Positions 34,629 through 43,907 of a stretch of DNA of 64,000 bases are shown here, piece after piece. Every line of letters begins with the position of its first letter. Within the stretch, counting starts at the first letter, position 1. The DNA comes from Rubrivivax sp. A210 (lineage in GTDB: Bacteria > Pseudomonadota > Gammaproteobacteria > Burkholderiales > Burkholderiaceae_C). The notes beneath the pieces were generated by a model, which was given only the letters and a program-made list of their open reading frames with translations, did not search any database and was not told the origin of the DNA. The stretch spans positions 142,219 through 206,218 of the forward strand of contig NZ_CAJGBN010000072.1 of the NCBI RefSeq assembly GCF_904426505.1, written 5' to 3'. The translations under genes and the position numbers were made by a program.

Positions 34629-35974
34629 CGCCGGTGCTGGCCCAGCCAGCCTTCCAGGTAGTGAATGCTGGTGCCACCTTCGATGAACTTGGCGTCGACC
34701 ATCAGCTCGCGGTGCAGCGGAATATTGGTCTGTATGCCCTCGACCACGGTCTCGGACAGCGCCGTGCGCATGCGCGCCAGCGCCTGCTCGCGGGTGTCGC
34801 CGTGGCAGATGATCTTGCCGATCATCGAGTCGTAGTTGGGCGGCACGAAGTAGTTGGTGTAGACGTGCGAATCGACGCGCACGCCGGGCCCGCCAGGTGC
34901 GTGCCAGAGCGTGATGCGGCCGGGCGAGGGCGTCAGCTTGAAGGCGTCCTCGGCATTGATGCGGCACTCGATGGCGTGGCCGCGCATCGCGATCTGGCGC
35001 TGGGTGAAGGGCAGCTTCTCGCCGGCGGCGACGCGGATCTGCATCTGCACGATGTCGATGCCGGTGACGAGTTCGGTCACCGGGTGCTCCACCTGTACGC
35101 GGGTGTTCATCTCGATGAAGAAGAACTCGCCGTTCTCGTACAGGAACTCGAAGGTGCCGGCGCCGCGGTAGCCCATCTTCTTGCAGGCGGCGGCGCAACG
35201 CTCGCCGATCTTCTCGATCACGCGGCGCGCGATGCCGGGAGCTGGCGCTTCCTCGATGATCTTCTGGTGGCGGCGCTGCATGCTGCAATCGCGCTCACCC
35301 AGCCACACCGCGTTGCGGAAGGTGTCGGCCATGATCTGGATCTCGATATGGCGCGGGTTCTCGAGGAACTTCTCCATGTAGACCTGCGGATTGCCGAAGG
35401 CCGCCCCGGCCTCGGTGCGCGTGGTCTGCACGGCGTGGATCAGCGCCGCCTCGGTGTGGACGACGCGCATGCCGCGCCCGCCGCCGCCGCCGGCGGCCTT
35501 GATGATGACCGGGTAGCCGATGGCACGCGCGATGCGGATGATCTCCTTCGGGTCATCCGGCAGGGCGCCCTCGGAGCCCGGTACGCAGGGCACGCCGGCC
35601 TTGATCATGGCCTGCTTGGCCGCGACCTTGTCGCCCATGGTGCGTATCGATTCGGGCGAGGGGCCGATGAAGACGAAGCCGCTCTTTTCCACCCGCTCGG
35701 CAAAGTCGGCGTTCTCGCTCAGGAAGCCGTAGCCGGGGTGGACGGCCTCGGCGTCGGTGACCTCGGCCGTCGAGATGATGGCCGGCATGTTGAGGTAGCT
35801 CAGGGCGCTGGCCGCCGGGCCTATGCAGACCGCCTCGTCGGCGAGCTTGACGTACTTGGCTTCGCGGTCGGCTTCGGAGTAGACGACCACCGACTTGATG
35901 CCCATCTCGCGACAGGCGCGCTGGATGCGCAGGGCGATCTCCCCGCGATTGGCAATCAATATCTTCTTGAACAC
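34625..35974 (-). CDS. accC: Biotin carboxylase subunit of acetyl-CoA carboxylase
   Basis: 449 residues, MFKKILIANRGEIALRIQRA at the N-terminus. ATP-grasp motifs: IIKAAGGGGGRGMRVV, the FLENPRHIEIQI block, and SMQRRHQKIIEEAPAP. C-terminal MRGHAIECRINAED. Carboxylates the biotin of AccB with ATP and bicarbonate in the first step of fatty acid synthesis. It follows accB by 10 bp and overlaps prmA by four bases. Confidence 0.98.
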   Translation of the reverse strand: MFKKILIANRGEIALRIQRACREMGIKSVVVYSEADREAKYVKLADEAVCIGPAASALSYLNMPAIISTAEVTDAEAVHPGYGFLSENADFAERVEKSGFVFIGPSPESIRTMGDKVAAKQAMIKAGVPCVPGSEGALPDDPKEIIRIARAIGYPVIIKAAGGGGGRGMRVVHTEAALIHAVQTTRTEAGAAFGNPQVYMEKFLENPRHIEIQIMADTFRNAVWLGERDCSMQRRHQKIIEEAPAPGIARRVIEKIGERCAAACKKMGYRGAGTFEFLYENGEFFFIEMNTRVQVEHPVTELVTGIDIVQMQIRVAAGEKLPFTQRQIAMRGHAIECRINAEDAFKLTPSPGRITLWHAPGGPGVRVDSHVYTNYFVPPNYDSMIGKIICHGDTREQALARMRTALSETVVEGIQTNIPLHRELMVDAKFIEGGTSIHYLEGWLGQHRR

Positions 35975-35984
35975 GGCCCGCCGC

Positions 35985-36434
35985 CTATTCGACGATGAAC
36001 AGCGGTTGACCGAATTCGACCGCCTGCCCGTTCTCGCACAGGATGCGGCTGATCTTGCCCTCGCAGTCGGACTCGATCTCGTTCATGATCTTCATGGCCT
36101 CGATGATGCACACCGCCATGCCTTCCTTGATGGCGTCGCCGACATCGACAAAGGCCTTGGCCCCCGGGCTGGCCGAGCGGTAGAAGGTGCCGACCATGGG
36201 TGACTTGATCACGCGGCCGGCCGGTTCCGGCTCGGCCTCGGGGGCGGCCGGGGCCATCACCGGCCCGGCCGGCAGCGGCGCGGCGGCGGCCAGCGGCGCT
36301 GGCGCGTAGGCCAGTGGGGCCGCATGGCCGGCCTTGACGATGCGCACCTTGCCCTCGGCTTCGGTGATCTCCAGTTCGGAGATGTTGGACTCCGACACGA
36401 GGTCGATGAGGGTCTTGAGCTTTCTCAGGTCCAT
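35985..36434 (-). CDS. accB: Biotin carboxyl carrier protein
   Basis: 149 residues. N-terminal helical segment MDLRKLKTLIDLVSESNIS, Ala/Pro linker (about 40-75), biotinyl domain with SPMVGTFYRSASPGAKAFV and the biotinylation site EAMKIMNEI. First gene of accB-accC-prmA. The reading frame stays open upstream of the ATG but has no usable start codon there. The aroQ gene often found immediately upstream in this order is missing from the adjacent gap. Confidence 0.98.
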   Translation of the reverse strand: MDLRKLKTLIDLVSESNISELEITEAEGKVRIVKAGHAAPLAYAPAPLAAAAPLPAGPVMAPAAPEAEPEPAGRVIKSPMVGTFYRSASPGAKAFVDVGDAIKEGMAVCIIEAMKIMNEIESDCEGKISRILCENGQAVEFGQPLFIVE

Positions 36435-36732
36435 GGGGCGGGGTTCCTCTTGTTCGTGCGGCGTCGGCCGCCGCGGCGGAGGGTCGCTGCCCGCCGCTGC
36501 TGCGGCGCTGCAGGTTGCGCCGGCAATCTGGCGACAACGGTGACCATCCTTGCTTTTCTTGGGCTTATCTGTGGCTGTGTCTTGCGGTTGCGGGCAGGTG
36601 TCCTGGGCTGGGGCCTGAGGCCCGAGGCCATGCTTCTTGTTCAGGGCCTCACGGTAAGTTCTGCAGCGATCAGTGGACTTTACGCCTTTTTATGAGCTTT
36701 TCGATGCTGCTGGCGGCAAACCGCATCAGGCA
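36435..36732 (-). other. Gap upstream of accB, candidate promoter 36677-36704
   Basis: 298 bp without a supported gene. An A/T-rich island near 36660-36720 contains, on the minus strand, TCGAAA (36704-36699), a 16-bp spacer and TAAAGT (36682-36677), a fair sigma-70-like promoter for accBC. In many relatives aroQ occupies this slot; no aroQ-like coding sequence is visible. Confidence 0.4.
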
Positions 36733-37301
<569 letters not shown>

Positions 37302-37305
<4 letters not shown>

Positions 37306-37886
37306 GCGTTCTCCGCCATCAGGCGTTGCAGCGCGGCGAGGTCGCCGCGCCAGGGCCGGCCACGCGCATCGGGCTTGAGCGCGCCGCGCTGATCGTCCAG
37401 GTCGTGCAGCATCAGGTGTACGGTCACGCTCTCGCCGAGGGGGGCGCTGGGACTGGCCACGGTCAGCACCTCCAGCGGCTCGCGGCCGGGGCGGTCCAGC
37501 GAGCCGGTGTCGAAAGCCACGCCGGCATTGATGAGGGCGATCTCGGCCGCCTTGGGGTCGTCGCAGTAGAGATCCAGGTGTACTGCCGACAGGCGCGTGG
37601 CCGTGCCGCGCCAGACCGCGCCCGACAGATGCGGGCGCCAGGCGGCCAGCCGCTCCATCCACAGCAAGGCCACTTCGCGCAGCGCCGCCAGCTCGGCCGG
37701 CTGGGTGTCGGCCATGAAGAGGTCGATGTGCTCGCGCACCGCGTCCTCGATCTCTTCGTTGGACGGCAGCTCGGCGCGCCGGCCGAAGGCCCGCGCGGCA
37801 CGGCGCTTGGCGGCGCCGTACTCCATGCCCTCCTCGGCCACCAGGCGGGCCGCGCCAGCGGCGATCTCGAGCGCTTCGCCACTCAC
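37302..37886 (-). CDS. Conserved betaproteobacterial protein of unknown function
   Basis: 194 residues from GTG 37886 with GGAGGG upstream. No signal peptide or membrane segment. The N-terminal half is helical (EEGMEYGAAKRRAARAFG, NEEIEDAVREHIDLF). The second half has WRGTATRLSAVHLDLYCDD and VTVHLMLHDLDDQRGALKP, a layout that loosely recalls minimal nucleotidyltransferase folds; that is only a resemblance. Homologues are sometimes labelled UDP-N-acetylmuramate-alanine ligase, which its size and lack of a P-loop do not support. Overlaps the TlpA-like gene by four bases; mtgA lies 58 bp upstream. Confidence 0.75.
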
Positions 37887-37944
37887 TGGACTACCCTCCG
37901 CGCTTCGCGCTGCGGGATGAGCGCTCTGGAACGGCCACGCGCGC

Positions 37945-38673
37945 TCATGGCAGCTCCACCGCGCCCATGCGCGCCATCACGGTGGCGGCGCGCGACACCA
38001 CATAGGCCGAGCCCGGCCGCTTCTCGAAGCGCTTGGGCGCCGGCAGCATCACCGCCAGACGCGCCGCCGCCTCGGGGCCCAGGCGGGCCGCGTCGACGCG
38101 GAAATAGTGGCGCGCCGCGGCCTGGGCGCCAAACACGCCCTCGCCCCATTCCACATGATTGAGGTAGATCTCGAGGATGCGCTGCTTGCCCAGCAGGCCT
38201 TCGAGCAGCAGCGTCAGCACGAACTCCTGCGCCTTGCGCAGCACGGTGCGCTCGCCGCTGAGGAAGAGGTTCTTGGCCAGTTGCTGGGTGATGGTGGAGC
38301 CGCCCACCAGCTTGGGCGGGCGCGCGCCCGGGCGCTGCACCACGCGCTGCTCGGCGCGCTGGTTGCGCGCCCAGGCCTTCTCGATGGCGTCCCATTCGAC
38401 GCCGTTGTGCTCGGTGAAGCCGGCGTCCTCGCTGGCGATGACGGCGCGCTTGAGCGGCGTGGCGATGGCGGCGCCGGCCACCCATTCCTGGGCCCAGGGC
38501 AGGCGGTGCTGCTCGGAGAGGATGCGCCAAGCCTCGCTGCGCTGGAAGGCGGTGGATTCCGGCGCCACCCAGCGCATGGCCGCAATGCGCAGCGCGAACA
38601 CGATCTGCAGCGCCAGCGTACACAGCAGCAGCAGCGCGGCGATGCGGCCGGCCTCGCGCAGCAGCCGCTTCAT
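37945..38673 (-). CDS. mtgA: Monofunctional peptidoglycan glycosyltransferase
   Basis: 242 residues from ATG 38673. One N-terminal membrane anchor (IAALLLLCTLALQIVFALRI), then the GT51 domain: VIASEDAGFTEHNGVEWDAI (catalytic Glu), GGSTITQQLAKNLFLSGERT, and LEIYLNHVEWGEGVFGAQAAA. Polymerises lipid II into glycan strands without a transpeptidase domain. Start overlaps the aroE stop (ATGA). Confidence 0.97.
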   Translation of the reverse strand: MKRLLREAGRIAALLLLCTLALQIVFALRIAAMRWVAPESTAFQRSEAWRILSEQHRLPWAQEWVAGAAIATPLKRAVIASEDAGFTEHNGVEWDAIEKAWARNQRAEQRVVQRPGARPPKLVGGSTITQQLAKNLFLSGERTVLRKAQEFVLTLLLEGLLGKQRILEIYLNHVEWGEGVFGAQAAARHYFRVDAARLGPEAAARLAVMLPAPKRFEKRPGSAYVVSRAATVMARMGAVELP

Positions 38674-39512
38674 TGGCCGGCCGCCATTGCGGCGCGCAGG
38701 GCCGCCAGCACCGGCGCCGTGTGGGGCATCACGCCGCGCCACAGCGCAAAGGCTTCGGCCGCCTGCTCGACCAGCATGCCCAGGCCGTCGCGCGGCTCGG
38801 CGCCGTTCGCGCGTGCCCAGTCCAGAAAGGGCTGGGCGGCGGGGCCGTACATCAGGTCGACCGCCAGCGCGCCGGGGGCCAGCACCGAGGCCGCCACCGG
38901 CACGGCCGCGCCCTGCAGGCTGCTGGCGCTGGCGTTGATGACGACGTCGAAGCCGGCGCCGGGCGTCTGCAGTGCCACGGCCTCCAGCACGACATCGTGC
39001 AGCCGCGCCCAGGCGGCATGGCGTTCGACGAGGGCCAGCGCCTTGTCGATGCTGCGGTTGGCCACGACGATGCGGGCCGGCCGCGCGGCGAGCAGCGGGC
39101 CCAGCACGCCGGCCCCGGCGCCGCCGGCGCCGACGAGCAACACCTGCGCGCCGGCGAGCACGCGGCCGGCGCCTTCTTCGATGTCGCGCACCAGGCCGAT
39201 GCCGTCGCTGTTGTCGGCCAGCCAGGCCTCGCCGTCCAGGCGCAGCACATTGGCGGCGCCGGCCAGCGCGGCACGTTCGCTCAGGCGCGGCGTCAGCGCC
39301 AGGGCCTCGAACTTGAAGGGCACGGTGACATTGCAGCCGCGCACGCCGGCGGCGGCCAGCGCGCGCACGGTGTCGCCAAAGCCATCGAAGGGGCAGAGCA
39401 CGCGCTCGTAGACCAGGTTCTGCCCGGTCTGGTGGGCGAACTCGGTGTGGATGAAGGGGCTGCGGCTGTGCGCCACCGGGTTGCCGAGGACGGCGTAACG
39501 ATCAGGTGTCAT
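38670..39512 (-). CDS. aroE: Shikimate dehydrogenase
   Basis: 280 residues. N-terminal substrate domain YAVLGNPVAHSRSPFIHTEFA and GCNVTVPFKFEAL (catalytic Lys), NSDGIGLVRDIE, NADP-binding VLLVGAGGAGAGVLGPLL, and C-terminal MLVEQAAEAFALWRG. Reduces 3-dehydroshikimate. It sits in a chain of four-base ATGA overlaps, tonB-like gene to aroE to mtgA, so these are surely cotranscribed. Confidence 0.97.
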   Translation of the reverse strand: MTPDRYAVLGNPVAHSRSPFIHTEFAHQTGQNLVYERVLCPFDGFGDTVRALAAAGVRGCNVTVPFKFEALALTPRLSERAALAGAANVLRLDGEAWLADNSDGIGLVRDIEEGAGRVLAGAQVLLVGAGGAGAGVLGPLLAARPARIVVANRSIDKALALVERHAAWARLHDVVLEAVALQTPGAGFDVVINASASSLQGAAVPVAASVLAPGALAVDLMYGPAAQPFLDWARANGAEPRDGLGMLVEQAAEAFALWRGVMPHTAPVLAALRAAMAAGQ

Positions 39513-40366
39513 CGGGTCTCTAGCTGCTGGGTGGCCAGGCCTTCGTCGCGCGTGAAGCGGAAGCGCGAGGTCACGACGATCTGCTCCGCCTGCGCGCGCA
39601 TGGCCGCGCTGAAGGGGCCGAAGGGCGAGGCCGCCCGCACGATGGCCACGGCCTGCTGGTCGAGCCGGCGCGAGCGCGAGGCGCGCACGATCTCGGCCTC
39701 GACGACGCGGCCATTGGCGTCCACCGTGACGTTCATGGTCAGCTCGCCGTAGAGCTTCTTGCCGTTGAACTCGGGGAAATCGCGCGTGCCGCGCTCCTCG
39801 ATGCGGCGGCGCAGGCCGTCGTAATACAGGGCATAGACCTCTTCGCGCGTGGCCGGGCTGATGTAGCGCTTCTTGGGCCGCGCATTCTCGTCGTTGACGC
39901 GCTTCTCGATCTCGGCCAGCAGGCGCAGCAGCTGCTTGCGGCGCTCGTCCTGGTCGCGCTGCTGCGGGTTGCCGTTGTCGCGCCGCGCTTCGGGCGCCGG
40001 CAGCAGCGCGATCTCGCGCCGGATCTGCGACAGCAGCTGCTGCTGTTCCTGCTGCAGCTGGTCGATGCGGCGGTGGGCGTCGTCGGCCGATTCGCCCAGC
40101 TGCATGGTCGCCGCCGAAGGCAGCGGCGAGGTCGCGCGGCCCTTCAAGGCCTCGCCGCCGCCGGCCAGGTTGGCCTGCGCGATGGCCTGGGCCTTGAGCG
40201 GCACCTCATTGCTGCGCGCGTTGACCAGGATCACCTCCAGCGGCGTGTCGCGGAAGGCACGGTTGAAGCGCTCGGGGTCGACGAAGCGCACCGTCAGCAG
40301 CGCGCCGTGTACCGCCGTCGAGGCCAGCAGCGCCCAGTGCATCGCCGAAAAATCGCGCCAGTTCAT
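39509..40366 (-). CDS. TonB-like energy transducer C-terminal domain protein
   Basis: 285 residues. N-terminal membrane anchor (HWALLASTAVHGALLTVRFV), a long central coiled-coil-prone part (DQLQQEQQQLLSQIRREI, ERRKQLLRLLAEIEKRVN) instead of the classical Pro-rich region, and a C-terminal TonB domain with LYGELTMNVTVDANGRVVEA and FGPFSAAMRAQAEQIV. Likely spans the periplasm. No exbBD nearby, so it may serve envelope organisation rather than iron uptake; this is inference. Overlaps aroE by four bases. Confidence 0.9.
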   Translation of the reverse strand: MNWRDFSAMHWALLASTAVHGALLTVRFVDPERFNRAFRDTPLEVILVNARSNEVPLKAQAIAQANLAGGGEALKGRATSPLPSAATMQLGESADDAHRRIDQLQQEQQQLLSQIRREIALLPAPEARRDNGNPQQRDQDERRKQLLRLLAEIEKRVNDENARPKKRYISPATREEVYALYYDGLRRRIEERGTRDFPEFNGKKLYGELTMNVTVDANGRVVEAEIVRASRSRRLDQQAVAIVRAASPFGPFSAAMRAQAEQIVVTSRFRFTRDEGLATQQLETR

Positions 40367-40392
40367 GCGGGCTCTGCGTCAGGCTCGCGGTT

Positions 40393-42435
40393 TCAGGCCG
40401 GTGCGGCCATGCCGGCGGCGTCGGCCGCATCAGCCCCCGGCTCGGCGATGTCGATGGCCAGCTGCAGCGTGCCGGGCGCCTCGGCGGCCTCGTCGTCTTC
40501 GGCGGCTTCATCGGCAATCGCTTCCGCCGCGGCATCCAGGCGCTGGGCGAGCGAGGCGTGCAGGTCCAGCGTCAGCAGGTCGATGCCGGTGATGCGGGCC
40601 GCGATGCGGGCGCCGCGCGGCAGGCTGTCGGTGCCGGCGACGCGGAAGACCAGGGGCAGGGTCTCGGCGCGCACGAGGCCGTCGCGCATCACCGAGGCTT
40701 CCAGCTCGGCGACGCCGTTCTGCTCCAGCCAGCGCAGCGTCCAGTAGCGCTCGATGCCCTGCTGGAAGCCGTTGTAGGCGCTGTAGGCGGCGTCGAAGGC
40801 CGAGATTACCGAGAACAGCGCCGCGTCCTTGGGCTTGAAGGGCGCGGCCAGCGCCGCAGTGCGGCCGTGGCGGGCGCAGGCGATGATCTGCCACTGGTTG
40901 GCGAGGTCGACATAGCGGCGCAGCGGGCTCGTGCTCCAGGCGTATTGCGGCACGCCCATGCCGGCATGCGGCGCCGGCTTGGTGCCCATGCGCACCTTCA
41001 CCCCCGGCAGCAGGCTGGCCTGGCTGCGGTAGATGGCGGGCACGCCGTGCTCGGCCAGCCAGCCGCCCCAGGTGCAGTTGGCCAGGATCATGGCCTCGGC
41101 GACGATCAGGTCCAGCGGCGCGCCGCGCTGGCGGGTGCTGATCTGAACCGTCTCACTGCCCGCGGGCTCGCCCTCGTTGCCTTCGAGGCGGAAGTTGTAG
41201 TCGGGCCGGTTGAAGTTCTCGGGCTTGCCGCGCACCACCTCGCGCCGCGCCTTCAGCTCGCGCGCCAGGCGGAAGGCAAAGGCCAGTTCGGCGGCAAAGG
41301 GGTAGGCGGCCGGCGCGCTGCCGGTGAGCGTTGCTTCGGTGACCACGCCGTCGAGCTTGTCGTGGCGCAGGTTGGCGGCGATGGGCACGCGCTCGATTCG
41401 CGTCTCGCTGGCGCGGATTTCCAGCGTCGCCTCGTCGAAAGTGACGTAGAGGCTCAGCGCCGGGCAGTCGCGGCCCTCGCTCAGCGTGTAGGCCTGCACC
41501 ACGTCATCGGGCAGCATGGTGATCTTCCAGCCCGGCATGTAGACGGTGGACAGGCGTTCGCGCGCCACCTTGTCCAGCGCCGAATCGGGCGTGATGGCCA
41601 GGCCCGGCGCGGCGATGTGGACGCCGAAGACCACGGTGCCGCTGCCCAGGCCCTGCACCGAGAGCGCGTCGTCGATCTCGGTGGTGGCCGAGTCGTCGAT
41701 GGAAAAGGCCTGCACCGGCGCGGTGGGCAGGGTCTCCTTGATGGCCGGTGCGGCCAGCGCCGGGAAGCCGTGGCCGCGCGGAAACTGGTCGAACAGAAAG
41801 CGCCGCCAGTGGAACTGGTAGGGGCTGGCGATGGCGCCTGCCGCCACCAGCAGGTCCAGCGGCGCGCGCTGGGCGCGCCGCGCGGCCTCGACCACGGCCT
41901 TGTACTCGGGGCCGTTCTTGTCGGGCTTGAAGAGGATGCGGAAAAGTTGTTCGCGCACCGGCTCGGGGCAGCGGCCAGCCTGCAGCTCGGTGGCCCAGGC
42001 CTCGATCTGTGCCGCCACCTGCTTCTTGCGTTCGATGGCCAGCAGGGCGGCCTTCACCGTCTCTTCGGGCGCCTTCTTGAACAGGCCCTTGCCGAGGCGG
42101 CGGAAGTAGTGCGGGGCGTCGAACAGGCACAGCAGCGCGGCGGCCTGCTGCTCGGCGCCGGCCTTGGCATCGAAATAATCGCGCGCCAGGTCGGCGAAGC
42201 CGAACTCGGCCTCGGGGGCGAACTCCCAGGCCAGGTCGAGGTCGATCTCGGCGGCCAGCGCCTGGGCGCGTGCCATCAGCTCGGCCGGGGCCGGCTTCTC
42301 GAAGCGCAGCATTACGTTGGCCGTCTTGACCTTGACGCGCTTGCCCGAGTCGAGCTCCACCTGCACCGAGGCCTCGGCCTCGGACATCAATCGGCCGGCG
42401 TGGAATTTGCCGGCGTCGTCGAACAGTGCATACAT
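40393..42435 (-). CDS. RNB-domain 3'-5' exoribonuclease (RNase II/R family)
   Basis: 680 residues. The catalytic RNB domain shows AFSIDDSATTEIDDALSVQ (metal-binding aspartates), VFGVHIAAPGLAITPDSALD and SPLRRYVDLANQWQ. An S1-like C-terminal region follows (ASVMRDGLVRAETLPLVFRV) with an acidic Ala/Glu/Asp tail. The N-terminus differs from canonical RNase II/R. Degrades RNA processively from the 3' end. First gene of the minus-strand RNB-tonB-aroE-mtgA series; 26 bp before the tonB-like gene. Confidence 0.93.
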   Translation of the reverse strand: MYALFDDAGKFHAGRLMSEAEASVQVELDSGKRVKVKTANVMLRFEKPAPAELMARAQALAAEIDLDLAWEFAPEAEFGFADLARDYFDAKAGAEQQAAALLCLFDAPHYFRRLGKGLFKKAPEETVKAALLAIERKKQVAAQIEAWATELQAGRCPEPVREQLFRILFKPDKNGPEYKAVVEAARRAQRAPLDLLVAAGAIASPYQFHWRRFLFDQFPRGHGFPALAAPAIKETLPTAPVQAFSIDDSATTEIDDALSVQGLGSGTVVFGVHIAAPGLAITPDSALDKVARERLSTVYMPGWKITMLPDDVVQAYTLSEGRDCPALSLYVTFDEATLEIRASETRIERVPIAANLRHDKLDGVVTEATLTGSAPAAYPFAAELAFAFRLARELKARREVVRGKPENFNRPDYNFRLEGNEGEPAGSETVQISTRQRGAPLDLIVAEAMILANCTWGGWLAEHGVPAIYRSQASLLPGVKVRMGTKPAPHAGMGVPQYAWSTSPLRRYVDLANQWQIIACARHGRTAALAAPFKPKDAALFSVISAFDAAYSAYNGFQQGIERYWTLRWLEQNGVAELEASVMRDGLVRAETLPLVFRVAGTDSLPRGARIAARITGIDLLTLDLHASLAQRLDAAAEAIADEAAEDDEAAEAPGTLQLAIDIAEPGADAADAAGMAAPA

Positions 42436-42508
42436 CGGCCGGATTGTCGCCGCTGGCGGCCGGCCGACGCCGACCCGGGCCGGATGGAGCGGCCCGGGTT
42501 GCGCAGGA

Positions 42509-43219
42509 TCAGAGCGTCATGCCGCCCGAAACCTCGATCACCGTGCCATTGATGTAGCTGGCATCGTCGCTGGCCAGGAAGGCGTAGACGCTGGCGATTT
42601 CCGAAGGCTTGGCCAGGCGGTGCAGCGGCACCTGTTCGCGCATCTGCTCGAGCACCTTCTCGGGCACGGTGGCGATCATGGGCGTCTCGACGAAGCCCGG
42701 GGCGACGGCATTCACGCGCACGCCCTTGGGGCCGAGTTCGCGGCTCCAGGTCTTGGTGAAGCCGATGACACCGAACTTGGTGGCGGCGTAGTTGGTCTGG
42801 CCGAAGTTGCCGTAGAGGCCAACCACGCTGCTGGCATTGAGGATGACGCCGCTGCCCTGGCTGCACATGGTGCCGGCGACGGCCTGCGAGCAGTGGAAGA
42901 CACCGCGCAGGTTGACGTCGATCACGTCGTCGAACTGCTCGATCGTCATCTTCACCAGGCGCGCGTCCTTGGTGATGCCGGCGTTGTTGACCAGCACGTC
43001 GATGCGGCCGTGGCGGGCCAGCACGGCTGCCACCATCTTGTCGACCTGGGCGCGGTCGGTGATGTCGACCTCGAAGGTCTCGCTGGCACCCTCGATGACG
43101 CCGGCGCGGCGGTCGACGGCGATCACGGTGGCGCCTTCGGCGGCGAACTTGGCGCAGGTGGCGGCACCTATGCCCTGGGCGGCGCCGGTGACGATGCAGA
43201 TTTTGCTTTTGAGTCGCAT
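42509..43219 (-). CDS. fabG: 3-oxoacyl-ACP reductase-like short-chain dehydrogenase
   Basis: 236 residues from ATG 43219. SDR signatures: VTGAAQGIGAATCAKFAAEG, VNNAGIT, NASSVVGLYGN (catalytic Ser), YAATKFGVIGFTK (Tyr/Lys), and PGFVETPMIA. Reduces 3-oxoacyl groups with NAD(P)H. It could act on acetoacetyl-CoA or fatty acid intermediates; specificity is not readable. Its first 52 bases lie inside the end of the YqiA-type gene, and its ribosome-binding site (GGAG, nine bases upstream) is also within that gene. Confidence 0.9.
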   Translation of the reverse strand: MRLKSKICIVTGAAQGIGAATCAKFAAEGATVIAVDRRAGVIEGASETFEVDITDRAQVDKMVAAVLARHGRIDVLVNNAGITKDARLVKMTIEQFDDVIDVNLRGVFHCSQAVAGTMCSQGSGVILNASSVVGLYGNFGQTNYAATKFGVIGFTKTWSRELGPKGVRVNAVAPGFVETPMIATVPEKVLEQMREQVPLHRLAKPSEIASVYAFLASDDASYINGTVIEVSGGMTL

Positions 43220-43818
43220 AACTTCAAGAACTCCAGGATGACAGGTAAAAGAGCCTCGAAGTCCGACAGCGCGTGGTCGCCGCCTTCGAGCAGATGGATC
43301 GTCGCTGCGCTGTAACGGGCGCTCATTTCGCGCCAGTCGAGTACTTCGTCGCCCTTCGCCATGATGGCCAAGCCGCCTTGCGGGAGGCTGATTCGGGAAA
43401 ACCCTAGTTTGATCTGGCGCAGTTCCTCCAGGAATTCTGGCCGGAACAGGAAGCGTTCTGCCGGATCGTGGAAGGCCTGCAACTCGCCGACATGGCGTGC
43501 GAGGTCGCGCGCCGGGTCCACCGCGGGGTTCAGCAGCACGGCCGGCCAGCCGCGCTGCTCGGCCATCACCGCGGCATAGAAGCCGCCCAGCGAGCTGCCC
43601 ATCACCGCCGTGGTGGCGGGCCAGGCCGCCGTGCCCGCGTTCAGCAGCGCCAGGGCGGCGGTGGGCGAGGGCGGTAGCTGCGGGCACCACCAATGCACGT
43701 CGGGCCGGTGTTCGGCCAGCCAGGCGGACAGGCGGCGTGCCTTGAAGGACTGTGGCGACGAGCGGAAGCCGTGCAGATAGAGCAAGTGGGTGGGCGGCTG
43801 CGTCAGGGGTGGGTTCAT
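43168..43818 (-). CDS. YqiA/YcfP-type alpha/beta hydrolase (esterase)
   Basis: 216 residues. LLYLHGFRSSPQSFKARRL at the N-terminus, nucleophile elbow VMGSSLGGFYAAV, LLNPAVDP, AIMAKGDEVLDW (Asp) and LLEGGDHALSDFE (His) complete the Ser-Asp-His triad of the YqiA family. Cytoplasmic esterase of unspecified substrate. Its 3' end overlaps fabG by 52 bp in a different frame, with Ser/Ala/Pro-rich residues encoded in the overlap. Confidence 0.9.
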   Translation of the reverse strand: MNPPLTQPPTHLLYLHGFRSSPQSFKARRLSAWLAEHRPDVHWWCPQLPPSPTAALALLNAGTAAWPATTAVMGSSLGGFYAAVMAEQRGWPAVLLNPAVDPARDLARHVGELQAFHDPAERFLFRPEFLEELRQIKLGFSRISLPQGGLAIMAKGDEVLDWREMSARYSAATIHLLEGGDHALSDFEALLPVILEFLKLCDSKAKSASSPAPPRA

Positions 43819-43907
43819 GGCGGGTGGTGGGTCCAGGGTTTACCGGCTGATGGGCGCGCGGGCGCTGTGCAGAATGCGGCGCTTCGATCCTGCATGGAAA
43901 ATTGCCC

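Noticed and set aside
36425..36680. Reading frame open upstream of and in frame with accB
   Set aside because: No ATG, GTG or TTG is available, and the translated sequence shows no family resemblance; BCCP length is normal from 36434.
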